In this document: piece after piece, positions 25,793 through 34,719 of the stretch
Layout of the letters: each line of letters opens with the position of its first letter
Numbering within the stretch: the stretch's first letter is position 1
From: Planctomycetota bacterium
Lineage (GTDB): Bacteria; Planctomycetota; UBA1135; UBA2386
Direction: 5' to 3'
DNA: 42,058 bases
Assembly (NCBI GenBank): GCA_016235155.1
Contig: JACRLW010000005.1
Location: 1-42,058, forward strand
The notes under the pieces: generated by a model
Told to the model about the DNA's origin: nothing
What the model saw: the letters and a program-made list of their open reading frames with translations, nothing else
Databases searched by the model: none
Program-made: the position numbers and the translations under genes

Positions 25793-27442
25793 ATGAAGTC
25801 GCTCACGCTGTGCATGTTCGTTTCCGCGGTCAGTGCGCTCGTGCCGCCATCGGCAGCGCAGTCCTCAGGAACTCCCGTGCGTGCGCCACTCACCCATCCG
25901 GTTCTCCGCGAGCTGCCCCTGCCGGGATTCCTGGTTCCAACTGTCTCGATCGGATGGCAGAACGGACGACCCTGCGATGGCCGACTCACGGTTGCGCTGG
26001 GTGACGTCGACAATGATGGCGACATGGACGTCGTGTACGGATCAATCGGCGGGCAGCGTCCCCGGCTCCTCCTGAGCGATGGCAACGGCCGGCTCACCGA
26101 GGTCACATCGACCGCGATGCCGAACGACATCCGTTCCGTCTATCAGTTCGCACTGGCCGACCTCGACAATGACGGCGACCTCGACTACGTGTCCGCTAAC
26201 TACGAGGGATCGAACTACGACCCCGCGTCGATCCTCATCAACGACGGAACCGGTCGGTTCACCAACGAAACGGCGCAGCGGGGCCTGGCATGGTCGACGT
26301 TTCCGATGACCGTGCAGGCGTGCGTCGCCGCGGCAGATTTCGACCGCGATGGCGACATCGACCTCGTCCTTGGCGGAAGCGCACACAGCTCGCACCCCGC
26401 ATCGGGCTTCCTGCTCCGCAACAACGGTCAAGGCTTCTTCACGTACGACGCAACCGGCTTTCCCCAGGACCGCGAGCTGAGGGATCCGGGCCTCATCCCG
26501 GGCTTCGTTACCGGGGACATGGACGGCGACGGAGACATGGATCTCCTCGCCTCGTCCTACCGAGGCGGAATCGCGTACTGGCTCAACGACGGCTCAGCGC
26601 ACTTCACCGACGCCGTACCCACCCACCTGCATCCGGTGCCCACGAACTACGTGTCGATGGGAATGAACATCGCCGACCTCGACGGCGACGGCGACCTCGA
26701 CGCGGTCGTCGGCCGCGCCTACATGCGCGCGCCGGCCCTGCTCTACCTGAACGACGGCACCGGCCATCTCTACGAGAGCTCGACCGGACGCATCCCCCCG
26801 CAGAGCGAGGCTGCGCTCAATCCCGGGCTCTTCGACATCGAGGGCGACGGCGATGCGGACATCGTGTACTTCCGCAACCCTCTCGCCCCGGGTTTCGCGG
26901 GAGACATCCAGGTGCTCGTCAACGACGGCAGCGCCCGCTTCACGCTCGACACCAGCGATTCCTACCTCGCCCGCGAGCAGAGGAACGGCGGCGTCTACTA
27001 CGTCGTTCCCGGCGACATGGACGGCGACGGGGACCTCGACATGTTCATCGCCGACGGCTGCACAGTTCCCGCGCCCACCGGCCGGCAGCGCTACTTCCTC
27101 AACACCACCCGTCACGTCTGGGCCGAAGCTCGCCCCACGCGCGGCGCGACATGGCGCGTGAACGTCAGCGGTCTCCCAGGCGGAGTCGGCGTGCTCGCGC
27201 TCGCGCTCTCGACCAGCAGCACCCCGCTCCCGCCCTTCGGCCGCTTCGGCCTCGATCCCGCCACCACCCTGGTCTGGCCCTCGGTACTGCCATTCGACCG
27301 CGAGCGCCTCGCCGTCGTCGACATCCCCATCCCCGACCTGCCGATCCTCGCCGGCCGACCGCTCTACGCGCAGGCACTCTGCGTCGAGCCCTCGGGCCGG
27401 GCTCGCTTCAGCAACCTCTGGGTCGAAGATTCGATCCGGTAG
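25793..27442 (+). CDS. Secreted FG-GAP/VCBS-repeat protein with shared C-terminal module
   Basis: A 549-residue exported protein with a signal peptide in about the first 22 residues (ending PSAAQ). Seven FG-GAP-type repeats each contain a calcium-binding D-x-D-x-D-G-D loop: DVDNDGDMD, DLDNDGDLD, DFDRDGDID, DMDGDGDMD, DLDGDGDLD, DIEGDGDAD and DMDGDGDLD. These repeats usually build a seven-bladed beta-propeller, and seven are seen here. From about residue 450 the shared C-terminal module follows (PLPPFGRFGLDP, DLPILAGRPLYAQAL, ARFSNLW). A strong Shine-Dalgarno site and an intrinsic terminator bracket it, so it is probably a single-gene transcript. Cell-surface adhesion or ligand binding is likely, but the ligand is unknown. 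Confidence 0.9.
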   Translation: MKSLTLCMFVSAVSALVPPSAAQSSGTPVRAPLTHPVLRELPLPGFLVPTVSIGWQNGRPCDGRLTVALGDVDNDGDMDVVYGSIGGQRPRLLLSDGNGRLTEVTSTAMPNDIRSVYQFALADLDNDGDLDYVSANYEGSNYDPASILINDGTGRFTNETAQRGLAWSTFPMTVQACVAAADFDRDGDIDLVLGGSAHSSHPASGFLLRNNGQGFFTYDATGFPQDRELRDPGLIPGFVTGDMDGDGDMDLLASSYRGGIAYWLNDGSAHFTDAVPTHLHPVPTNYVSMGMNIADLDGDGDLDAVVGRAYMRAPALLYLNDGTGHLYESSTGRIPPQSEAALNPGLFDIEGDGDADIVYFRNPLAPGFAGDIQVLVNDGSARFTLDTSDSYLAREQRNGGVYYVVPGDMDGDGDLDMFIADGCTVPAPTGRQRYFLNTTRHVWAEARPTRGATWRVNVSGLPGGVGVLALALSTSSTPLPPFGRFGLDPATTLVWPSVLPFDRERLAVVDIPIPDLPILAGRPLYAQALCVEPSGRARFSNLWVEDSIR

Positions 27443-27598
27443 CGCGACGGCGCGCGCGCGGCAGCGAGGGACCTTCCGCGCCGCGCGCGACGGAATCGGA
27501 GGACACCCGATCAAGTCGCGGGCGTCGCCGGGCCGATACGCGGTGCTGAGGGGAGAGAGAGCTGGCCCGTCCGGTGAGGGGCGGGCCTCAGAGGGTCG

Positions 27599-27636
27599 GT
27601 CGGCCGGGGTCTCTGATCCCGGCCGACTGTTTTTTT
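27599..27636 (+). terminator. Intrinsic terminator
   Basis: A perfect 10-bp stem GTCGGCCGGG / CCCGGCCGAC (27599-27608 with 27618-27627) with a 9-nt loop is followed by TG and seven T (27630-27636). It lies 157 bp after the stop of the FG-GAP gene and before the permease gene; it is the only textbook terminator in the window. Confidence 0.9.
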
Positions 27637-27682
27637 GGCCCGACCCTCCTGGCGAGTAGCGTGCGCGGCGCCGACCGCCGAC

Positions 27683-28747
27683 ATGGACCTCGACCGCCAG
27701 GCGCCGCGCATCACCGCGATCTGTGCCACGATCCTCGCCGCGATCGCGACCGGCGCGGCGCTCTATTGGCTGCGGCCGGTGCTCGTGCCGTTCGTGCTGG
27801 CGGTGTTCCTGTCGATCGTCGCGGAGCCGGTCGTCGACGCGCAGATCAAGGGACTGCGCCTGCCGCGAGCGGTCGCGATCGTCACGACGCTGCTGCTCGG
27901 CATCGCGCTCGTGCTGGTCTTCGCGACGGTCGTCGCCGCGGCGGTTGTCCAACTCCGCGACGGACTCGACTCCTACCTTGGGCAGCTCCGCGGGGTCGGC
28001 GACCGGTTCGAGGGATTCCTCGCCCGCTTCGGCGTCGACAACACCCGCTGGATCGACGAACTGCTGACCGGCGAGTGGCTCGGCACCGCGCTGCAGTCGC
28101 TGCTCGGCGAAGTGGTGTCGCTGCTGTCGCAGCTCGCGATCGTCCTGATCTTCCTCTACTTCCTTCTCAGCTCACACGCGGTGTTGCTCGGGCCGGTCAG
28201 CGCGACCTGGACCGCGATCCGCCGCGGCATCGCGCAGTACCTCTCGCTCCACGTCGCGATCTCGCTGCTGACCGCGGTGGTCGTCGGGACGATCCTCGCC
28301 CTCCTCGGGGTGCCGCTCGCCCTGGCGTTCGCGTTCCTCGTCTTCGTCCTCAACTTCGTCCCGAACGTCGGCTCGATCATCGCGACGCTCCTGCCGCTGC
28401 CGGTGCTGCTCGGCACCGAGACGATCACCTCGACGACGGCGATCCTCGCAATCGCGCTGCCGAGCGTCGCGCAGTTCATCATCGGCCAGCTCCTCGAACC
28501 GAAGCTGCTCGGCAAGCGACTCGATCTCCACCCGGTCGCGGTGCTACTCGGACTGATGTTCTGGGGCATGCTCTGGGGACTGGTCGGAGTCCTGTTGGCG
28601 GTGCCGATGACCCAGGCGATCAAGATCGTGCTGATGGAACTCGGCTACACCAAACCGGTCGCCGATCTGCTCGCCGGCAACGGCGCGGGGCAGACGACCG
28701 CGCCGCGCGCCTCGGACAAGTCGAACGAGTCGGACGCCGCCCCGTGA
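27683..28747 (+). CDS. AI-2E family (UPF0118) transporter
   Basis: A 354-residue inner-membrane protein with about eight helices. Family marks are the N-terminal pair (WLRPVLVPFVLAVFLSIVAEP), a cytoplasmic amphipathic region (about 95-150), the re-entrant FLVFVLNFVPNVGSIIATLLPLPVLL segment, and the C-terminal LLEPKLLGKRLDLHPVAVLLGLMFWGMLWG. Some members export autoinducer-2 or exchange Na+/H+; the substrate here is unknown. The TGA at 28745-28747 overlaps the ATG of the cardiolipin synthase gene by one base (TGATG), so the two are co-translated. ATG 27683 gives the normal N-terminus; no Shine-Dalgarno sequence is seen. The intrinsic terminator just upstream isolates the pair from the FG-GAP gene. 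Confidence 0.9.
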   Translation: MDLDRQAPRITAICATILAAIATGAALYWLRPVLVPFVLAVFLSIVAEPVVDAQIKGLRLPRAVAIVTTLLLGIALVLVFATVVAAAVVQLRDGLDSYLGQLRGVGDRFEGFLARFGVDNTRWIDELLTGEWLGTALQSLLGEVVSLLSQLAIVLIFLYFLLSSHAVLLGPVSATWTAIRRGIAQYLSLHVAISLLTAVVVGTILALLGVPLALAFAFLVFVLNFVPNVGSIIATLLPLPVLLGTETITSTTAILAIALPSVAQFIIGQLLEPKLLGKRLDLHPVAVLLGLMFWGMLWGLVGVLLAVPMTQAIKIVLMELGYTKPVADLLAGNGAGQTTAPRASDKSNESDAAP

Positions 28748-30192
28748 TGTGGACGGCCTTCACGATCGTGCTGTTCGTCGCGCACGTCCTCGCGATCTCG
28801 GTGCTGATCCTCCACGAGCGACGCCAACCCGCGGCGACGCTCGCGTGGTTGCTCACGCTGGTCCTCCTGCCGCTCCTCGGACTCGTCGTCTACTTCCTGA
28901 TCGGCGCGCCGCGCTACGCGCGGACCAAGCGGCGGATGGCGCTCGCGTCGCGACGGATCGAGGCCGTGCGCCTGCGCCAGGGCGTCGAACGCAAGCTCGG
29001 CGCAGGGACCGGCGCGGGCGCCGAGGCCCGCACCGAGTCGCTGCTCCGCCTGGGCGCCGCGTTGTCGTCGACGCCGCCGAGCGCCGGCAACCGCGCGAAG
29101 CTGCTCGACAGCGCGGCAGCGACGTATCGCGCGATGAGCATCGCGATCGAGAGCGCGCGCCATCACGTCCACGTGCAGTTCTACATCATCCGTCCCGACG
29201 AGACCGGTCGACGCCTGCGCGAGCGGCTGGTCGCCGTGGCGCGACGCGGCGTCGCGGTGCGCGTCCTCGTCGACGCGGTCGGCAGCGTGCAACTGCCCAA
29301 CGACTTCTGGAACGAACTGATCGCCGCGGGCGGCAAGGCGGCGGCGTTCCGTCCGGTCTCGCGCACCTTCACGCGGCTCCGCCGGCGCGATCGCATCGAC
29401 TTCCGCAACCACCGCAAGGTCGTCGTCGTCGACGGCGCCTGCGGTTTCACCGGCGGGATCAACATCGGCCGCGAGTACCTCGGCCTCGATCCCGAGATCC
29501 GCGCGTGGCGCGACGCCCACGTGATGCTCGAGGGGCCGGCGGTCCTGGCGCTGCAATGCGCGTTCGCGGAGGACTGGTTCACCTCGACCGGCGAGGAGCT
29601 CGACGGCGAGGGCTTCTATCCCGAGCCCGTCTGCCACGACGACGGCGCGATCGTGCAGGTCGTCGACTCCGGTCCCGACCGCGACTGGTCCTCGATCGAG
29701 TCGATGTACGCCTTCGTGATCGCGGCGGCGCGCAAGCGGGTGTGGATCACGAATCCCTACTTCGTGCCGTCGGCGACCATCGAGAACATGCTCGTGTCCG
29801 CGGCGCTGCGCGGCGTCGACGTCCGCATCCTCCTGCCGATGCACTCCGATCACCTGATCGTGCAGCTCGCGTCGCGCTCGTACTTCCCGCCGCTGATCGA
29901 AGCCGGTGCGCGGATCTACCGCTACGCACGCGGCTTCGTCCACGCCAAGACGATGGTCGCCGACGACTGGGTCGCGACGGTCGGCTCCGCGAACATGGAC
30001 ATGCGCTCGTTCCGCCTGAACTTCGAACTCAACCCGTTCATCGTCGACCGGAGCTTCGCCGCGACGGTCGCGAGCTCGTTCGAGGCCGACCTGCTCTCGG
30101 CGACCGAGTTCACCGCCGACGACCTCGCCCACAAGACGACGATCGGTCGCTTCCTCGAGGGCGCGGCGCGGCTGATGTCGCCGCTGCTCTGA
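28747..30192 (+). CDS. cls: Cardiolipin synthase (ClsA type)
   Basis: A 481-residue enzyme of the phospholipase D superfamily that makes cardiolipin from two phosphatidylglycerols in the membrane. Two N-terminal helices (about 3-20 and 33-55, with the HERRQPAATLAWLL motif between them) are followed by a PLD domain with HxKx4D motif 1 (NHRKVVVVDG, about residues 223-232) and motif 2 (VHAKTMVADD), each with the downstream glycine-rich turn (GFTGGINIG; GSANMDMRS). NPYFVPSATI is typical of ClsA. Length fits the family (about 480). The start ATG 28747 overlaps the previous stop; GTG 28744 is a possible alternative. It faces the BtuF-like gene, 18 bp between stops. Confidence 0.95.
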   Translation: MWTAFTIVLFVAHVLAISVLILHERRQPAATLAWLLTLVLLPLLGLVVYFLIGAPRYARTKRRMALASRRIEAVRLRQGVERKLGAGTGAGAEARTESLLRLGAALSSTPPSAGNRAKLLDSAAATYRAMSIAIESARHHVHVQFYIIRPDETGRRLRERLVAVARRGVAVRVLVDAVGSVQLPNDFWNELIAAGGKAAAFRPVSRTFTRLRRRDRIDFRNHRKVVVVDGACGFTGGINIGREYLGLDPEIRAWRDAHVMLEGPAVLALQCAFAEDWFTSTGEELDGEGFYPEPVCHDDGAIVQVVDSGPDRDWSSIESMYAFVIAAARKRVWITNPYFVPSATIENMLVSAALRGVDVRILLPMHSDHLIVQLASRSYFPPLIEAGARIYRYARGFVHAKTMVADDWVATVGSANMDMRSFRLNFELNPFIVDRSFAATVASSFEADLLSATEFTADDLAHKTTIGRFLEGAARLMSPLL

Positions 30193-30210
30193 GCGGAGGC
30201 GAACCCCTTC

Positions 30211-30987
30211 TCACGCCGAGCGGCGGTAGCGGGCGACGAGTTCGGCCGCCGCCGCGAGTCCGCGGCCGCTGCGCGAGCCGTGCCAGCAGAAGTTCTTGCC
30301 GTCGACCATCACGATCGGGACGTCGCGGCCGAACGCGCGCTCCTCGACCAGCGCCTTCTTGTGCTCGCGCGAGAACGCGAACGGTTCCGACGGCAGGAGC
30401 ACGACGTCGGGCCGGAGTGCCAAGAGGTCGGATTGCGCGACCACGGGATAACGCGACTCGCGATCCGCGCAGACGTTGACCGCGCCGGCGCGCGCGAGGA
30501 CGTCGTGCACGTAGGTCGCGCGGTTGATCGCGATCCAGGGCTGTTTCCAGATCGGGTAGAAGACGCGCACGCTCGGCAGGTCGAGGCCGTCGACCTCGAT
30601 GCGCGTCATCTCCACTTCGATCTCGAGCGCGACCGCTTCGGCGGAGTCTTCGACGCCGAGCAGCCGCCCGATCTCCTTCACGACCGCCGCGGCGTCGGGC
30701 ACGTTCTGCGGCATGCTCTCGTGGACTTCGAAGCGGCTCGTGAGCCAATCGATGTCCTCGCGGCGGTTCTCCTCGCCGTTGACGAGCACGAGGTCGGGAT
30801 CGAAGGCCGCGATGCGTTCGCGATCGGGATTCTTGGTCCCGCCGACGCGCGGCACGAAGCGCAGCGGCTCCTCCGGCGTGTTGCAGAAGCGGGTCACCGC
30901 GACGAGCCGCCCGGCGACGCCGAGATCACAGACCGTCTCGGTCAGGCTCGGGACGAGGGACACGACTCGGCGCGCGGGGAGCGACAT
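30211..30987 (-). CDS. BtuF-like helical-backbone metal/corrinoid-binding protein
   Basis: A 258-residue protein of the class III periplasmic binding fold. RVVSLVPSLTETVCDLG (residues about 7-23), VGGTKNPDRERIAAFDPDLVL, and the late RPDVVLLPSEPFAF and WHGSRSGRGL segments match cobalamin/iron-siderophore receptors. It has no signal peptide or lipobox, and no ABC permease or ATPase gene is nearby. It may therefore be a cytoplasmic corrinoid-binding member instead of a transporter component. The ATG at 30987 places the first beta strand directly; a TATCTT hexamer ends 11 nt upstream and no Shine-Dalgarno sequence is seen. It is convergent with cls. Confidence 0.85.
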   Translation of the reverse strand: MSLPARRVVSLVPSLTETVCDLGVAGRLVAVTRFCNTPEEPLRFVPRVGGTKNPDRERIAAFDPDLVLVNGEENRREDIDWLTSRFEVHESMPQNVPDAAAVVKEIGRLLGVEDSAEAVALEIEVEMTRIEVDGLDLPSVRVFYPIWKQPWIAINRATYVHDVLARAGAVNVCADRESRYPVVAQSDLLALRPDVVLLPSEPFAFSREHKKALVEERAFGRDVPIVMVDGKNFCWHGSRSGRGLAAAAELVARYRRSA

Positions 30988-30998
30988 GAGGGCGCAGA

Positions 30999-31004
30999 AA
31001 GATA
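30999..31004 (-). promoter_or_regulatory. Candidate -10 hexamer for the BtuF-like gene
   Basis: TATCTT on the minus strand ends 11 nt before ATG 30987, implying a leader of about 5 nt. No convincing -35 is visible. Confidence 0.3.
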
Positions 31005-31101
31005 CCCCGGCCGATCGGCCCGCTCGGGACTCGCCGTCGCATCGGCTCGCGGTTCGCGGAAGCCCCCACGGCGCCGGTCCTCCGGGCCATCACCTCGACG
31101 A

Positions 31102-32952
31102 TCACCTCGACAAGCGGATCTCGATCGGCTGAGGGTCGTCGTCCGCGCCGACATCGACGCTCACGTCGCCGACGTGGATCTCCCACCCGATGCCGAGGTC
31201 CGGCACGCTCACGACGAAAGCGCCCTTCGCATCGGTCCGAACCGTCGGACGACTCGTGGCGATCTGCAGCGTGTCGCTCGGCCAGTCGGCGAGTCCTTCG
31301 GTGAACGTGGCGCCGCCGGCGCGCGGCGTGACCGGCACGGGCTCGGCCGGTGTCTCGATGGCACCGCGCGTCGCCGACGGTTCCATCCAGAGATGCATGC
31401 CGTCGCGCGGCACGCCGTCGGGTCCGAGGACCGTGCCGCGGATCGTCCGCGGCGGGCGCAGGGTCAGCGCGATCTCGACCGGCGCGTCGCCGTCGCGGAC
31501 CAGCGTCTCGAGTCGCCCGCCCGCGATCTCGTCGCCGCGACGCGCGACGAGCGCGAAGGCGCGCTCCGGCGGCACGAGCAGCAATCCGGCGCCGGATCGA
31601 TCGACGCACAACGCCGGCAGCTCGCTGCGGCCGAACATGTTGCGATTGGGTACGAGGGCGATCTCCGCGTCGAGCGCCGGCGCGCCGTCGGCGCCGCGGA
31701 CCTGCACGCGCACGGGCACGCAGCGCGCGACGTCGAAGCGTTCGAGTTCGACCACGCCGGTGGCCGACGCTTCGACGACCCACGGCGCGACGATCAGCGG
31801 CCACGCGGCGCGCCAGGCCTTCGGGAGCATTTCGAGCGCGGCGGGTCCGAGCACGAGCACGAGGTCCGGCGGGAATTCGGCGAGCACGCTGCCGACTCCA
31901 AACGCGCCGCGCGCGTCGAGCGCGATCGCCCGCCGCCCCCACACCAGCGCGCGCGAGTTCTTCTGGCTGTAGTGCAGGGCACCTTCGGAGAGGACGAGGT
32001 CGACGGCCGACAGCGGCGCGTCGCCGAACGACACGCTGCCGCGCAGTTCGACGCCCTTGCCGACGTGCGCCGCCCACTCCGGAGTGAAGCCCTCGCGCAG
32101 CGGCTTCCAGTCCGGCTCGCCGCCGGCGTGCTCCGCCGCCTGCATGCCGGCGAGCGCGAGTCCCGGCCCGCAGGCGCGGAACTCGGAGCTGCTGATCGCG
32201 GCGAGTTCGGCGCAGCCGTCGGCGTCGGTCGTGCCGATCGGGACGGCGGCGCCGCCGGCCATCTGCAGGAGCGTGGCGCCGGGCACGCCCTTGCCCGTGT
32301 CGACGTCGCGCACCGCGAAGCGCTGCCGCTTCGCCGCGGGCAGGTCGATCGTCGTCGTCGGTCCGCGGAGTCGTCCGACGTCGAGAGTCGACTCGACGAG
32401 CACCGCGCCGTTGGCCGCGCGCACGCGCACGCGCAGCACCGTGGTCGGGATCGGCGGCACGGCGAAGGCGTCGCCGGGAAGTGGAGCGAGGGCGATCGTC
32501 ACGCGCGGATCGGTCGTCGCTTCGAGTTCGACGGCGAGCGGCGCGGGCCAGTCCGCGACCGCCGTGAGCTCGAGACGCGCGAGCCGGTTCGCGGCGGGCT
32601 CGCCCAACGCGAGCGCGACCGGCGTGCGCGGCACGATGCGTTCGACGATCGCCGACGATCGCCGTGCGCCGCCGGCGTCTTCGATCCAGGCCCACGCGGC
32701 GTAGGTGATCCCGGGCCGGAGCTCGGCGCGGAAGCGACCGCGCGCGTCGCTCGTCACGCGCACGACGTCGCTCCAGCCGATCGCCGTCGCTTCGGGCCAG
32801 GGGCGTCCGGCGAACTCGACCGTGGCTCCCGCGCACGGCTTGCCGTCGGCGTCGCGCACGATGCCGACCGCCGCGTCGCGCGCATCGGTCTGGGCGCCGA
32901 GCTTCGTCGCGAGCAACAGAAGAGTCAGCGCGGCGCGGGCGGATCGGTTCAT
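31102..32952 (-). CDS. Secreted protein with carboxypeptidase-regulatory-like domains
   Basis: A 616-residue exported protein with a signal peptide (about 1-20, ending KLGAQ). At least three beta-sandwich units of the carboxypeptidase regulatory-like type are visible: VGIVRDADGKPCAGATVEF near the N-terminus, RFAVRDVDTGKGVPGATLLQM in the middle, and TIRGTVLGPDGVPRDGMHLW near the C-terminus. The last is followed by VRTDAKGAFVVSVPD. Such units are usually structural or binding modules, and no enzyme motif is seen. ATG 32952 overlaps the TGA at 32951-32949 that would end the upstream SGNH hydrolase frame (ATGA), so translation is coupled to readthrough or reinitiation there. Role unknown. Confidence 0.85.
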   Translation of the reverse strand: MNRSARAALTLLLLATKLGAQTDARDAAVGIVRDADGKPCAGATVEFAGRPWPEATAIGWSDVVRVTSDARGRFRAELRPGITYAAWAWIEDAGGARRSSAIVERIVPRTPVALALGEPAANRLARLELTAVADWPAPLAVELEATTDPRVTIALAPLPGDAFAVPPIPTTVLRVRVRAANGAVLVESTLDVGRLRGPTTTIDLPAAKRQRFAVRDVDTGKGVPGATLLQMAGGAAVPIGTTDADGCAELAAISSSEFRACGPGLALAGMQAAEHAGGEPDWKPLREGFTPEWAAHVGKGVELRGSVSFGDAPLSAVDLVLSEGALHYSQKNSRALVWGRRAIALDARGAFGVGSVLAEFPPDLVLVLGPAALEMLPKAWRAAWPLIVAPWVVEASATGVVELERFDVARCVPVRVQVRGADGAPALDAEIALVPNRNMFGRSELPALCVDRSGAGLLLVPPERAFALVARRGDEIAGGRLETLVRDGDAPVEIALTLRPPRTIRGTVLGPDGVPRDGMHLWMEPSATRGAIETPAEPVPVTPRAGGATFTEGLADWPSDTLQIATSRPTVRTDAKGAFVVSVPDLGIGWEIHVGDVSVDVGADDDPQPIEIRLSR

Positions 32953-34685
32953 CGCTGCATCCGCTTCGCGACGTCGCGCGCGACCAGCCGTCCCATCTCG
33001 ACGTAACCGCGGTCGTTGCAGTGCCCGTCCGCGACGTACCAATCCTCGCGACGGCCCTGCGCGACGAGCCGCGCGAAGTGCTAGCCGAGCCGCAGCCGCG
33101 CGACGCCGTGCGACGCCGCGACGCGATCGACCGCGGCCAGGATCGACGGCCGATCGAGGGGGTAGTCGAGCAGCACCGGTTCGGCTCCCGATGCGCGGCA
33201 CGCCGCGACGATGCGCTCGAGGTTCTGCTCGAGCCCTTCGCCGGTGAAGTCCTTCCGCGCGAGCGCCGCATCGAAGGCCGCGAGCACGCGTGCGCGTTCG
33301 TCCGCGGCGAGACCCGCGGCGGCGACGGCGGCGGCGAAGGCCTCGCGCGTGAAGCGAGCGCGGTTCCACACGACGGTGCGCACGAAGCTCGACTCGTCAC
33401 CGCCGATGCGCGCCGCCTCGACGAGGCAGCGCAGCGTGACCGTCGGGTCGTCCCCGCGCAGGACCTGCCGCATGCCGAGGAGGCCGAGGCGCTGGTGCTT
33501 CGTCGCTTCGGGTCGGGCCAGCGCCCGTTCGACCGCGGCGTCGAGCACGAGCGGATCGCCGGCGTGGAGTCCGACGCGCGCGAGGAGTTGGACCAGCGCG
33601 TCGTCGATCGGCAATTCGACGAGCAAGCGTTCCAGCACCTGCGTCGCGTCGGCGGCGCGGCCGGTCGCGAGCAACGCGTCGACCAGGCGCCGGCCCAGCG
33701 CGACGTCGGCGCCCTGGCCGAACGCCCCAAGGACAGGCTCGAGCAACGGAGCACCCTCGACCCCGCGACCGCGATCGGCGAGCAGCGTCGCGAGGTCGAG
33801 CCTCGCATCGATCGACGTCGCGAGGTCGTCGAGCGCCGCGCGCAGTTCGCGCTCGGCGGCGTCGAGTTCGCCGCGCTGTCGAGCCGCGCGCCCGCGCTCG
33901 AGCGCGTTGCGCTCCGGCATGCCCTTGGCGAGCACGATGCCGCCCGGAAACGGTCCGCCGCTGAGCGCGAGCGCCACGCCGTCGATCCGCCACTCGATCG
34001 CGGTCCGCGCTCGCGACTCGCGATCGTCGAGGAAGACCTGCGTTCCGTCGTGGCTCCACAGCGACGGCAGGTCGCCGTTCGAGGTGACGACGCGGCCGTC
34101 GTCCTTGAAGTCCACCCACACGCCCTCGTGATGCCATGCGCCGAGGAACGGTGCTTCGCTCCGCAGAAGAGCGGTCGCCGGCGGCTCGTCCGCTCCGTCG
34201 GGTCCGCCGCGCAACGCCGCGACGATCAGGCTCGCCAGCCGCATCGTGCGGAGTTCGAGCGGGAAGGCGTTCGCGTCGCGCCCCTCGACGCGGCGCTCGC
34301 TCCAGAAGTCGTTGTAGCCGACGAGCACGTAGACGAAGCGCGGCCGGTTCACCGCGAGTTGCGCGTCGAGTCGCGCGAGCACCGCCGCACTGTCGCTGCC
34401 GGCCCATCCCGCGTTGACGAAGCGGAGCTTCGTGGCCGGGTCGATCACGCGCAGCTCGCGCTCCGCCGCCGCGGGATAGGCGTTGGCGGAGTCGGCGGCG
34501 CCGAGGCCGTAGGTGAACGAGTCCCCCACGCAGAGCACGGTCTCGCCGGCGACGGTTCCCGGCGGCATCGACTGCGCGGCCTGGAAGCGCCGCCACTGCA
34601 CCCAGGCGACGACCTGCAACACGAGCTCGAGAGCGACGAGCCCGGCACAGAGGCCGACGACGATCAGTGCGAGCTTCCGCCGCAT
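32949..34685 (-). pseudogene. SGNH/GDSL hydrolase with TPR-like insert, interrupted by one in-frame amber codon
   Basis: The frame runs 534 residues from ATG 34685 to a TAG at 33083-33081, then continues open for 43 more codons to a TGA overlapping the next start codon. The N-terminal part has a membrane anchor (about 5-28), block I GDSFTYG with Ser56, NAGWAGSDS and GYNDFW. The helical TPR-like middle follows, then RLRLG-stop-HFARLVAQG and the catalytic DGHCNDRGY (D553/H555 if the amber codon counts as one residue). The paralogue at 8498 has the same order and ends DGHCNDDGY. Without readthrough the product lacks its Asp/His pair. A recent nonsense mutation, a sequencing error or amber readthrough are all possible; there is no other lesion. 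Confidence 0.85.
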
Positions 34686-34697
34686 GCGAGGCCGCGC

Positions 34698-34703
34698 ATG
34701 ATA
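34698..34703 (-). promoter_or_regulatory. Candidate -10 hexamer for the amber-interrupted SGNH gene
   Basis: TATCAT on the minus strand ends 12 nt before ATG 34685; the implied leader would be about 6 nt. The divergent SRPBCC-YCII gene starts at 34720, so the shared region is only 34 bp. Confidence 0.3.
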
Positions 34704-34719
34704 GGGCGCACTCCGAACG

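Noticed and set aside
33081..33083. Pyrrolysine insertion at the amber codon as the preferred explanation
   Set aside because: No pylTSBCD gene is in the window and the family position does not call for a special residue; it is kept only as an alternative in the finding.
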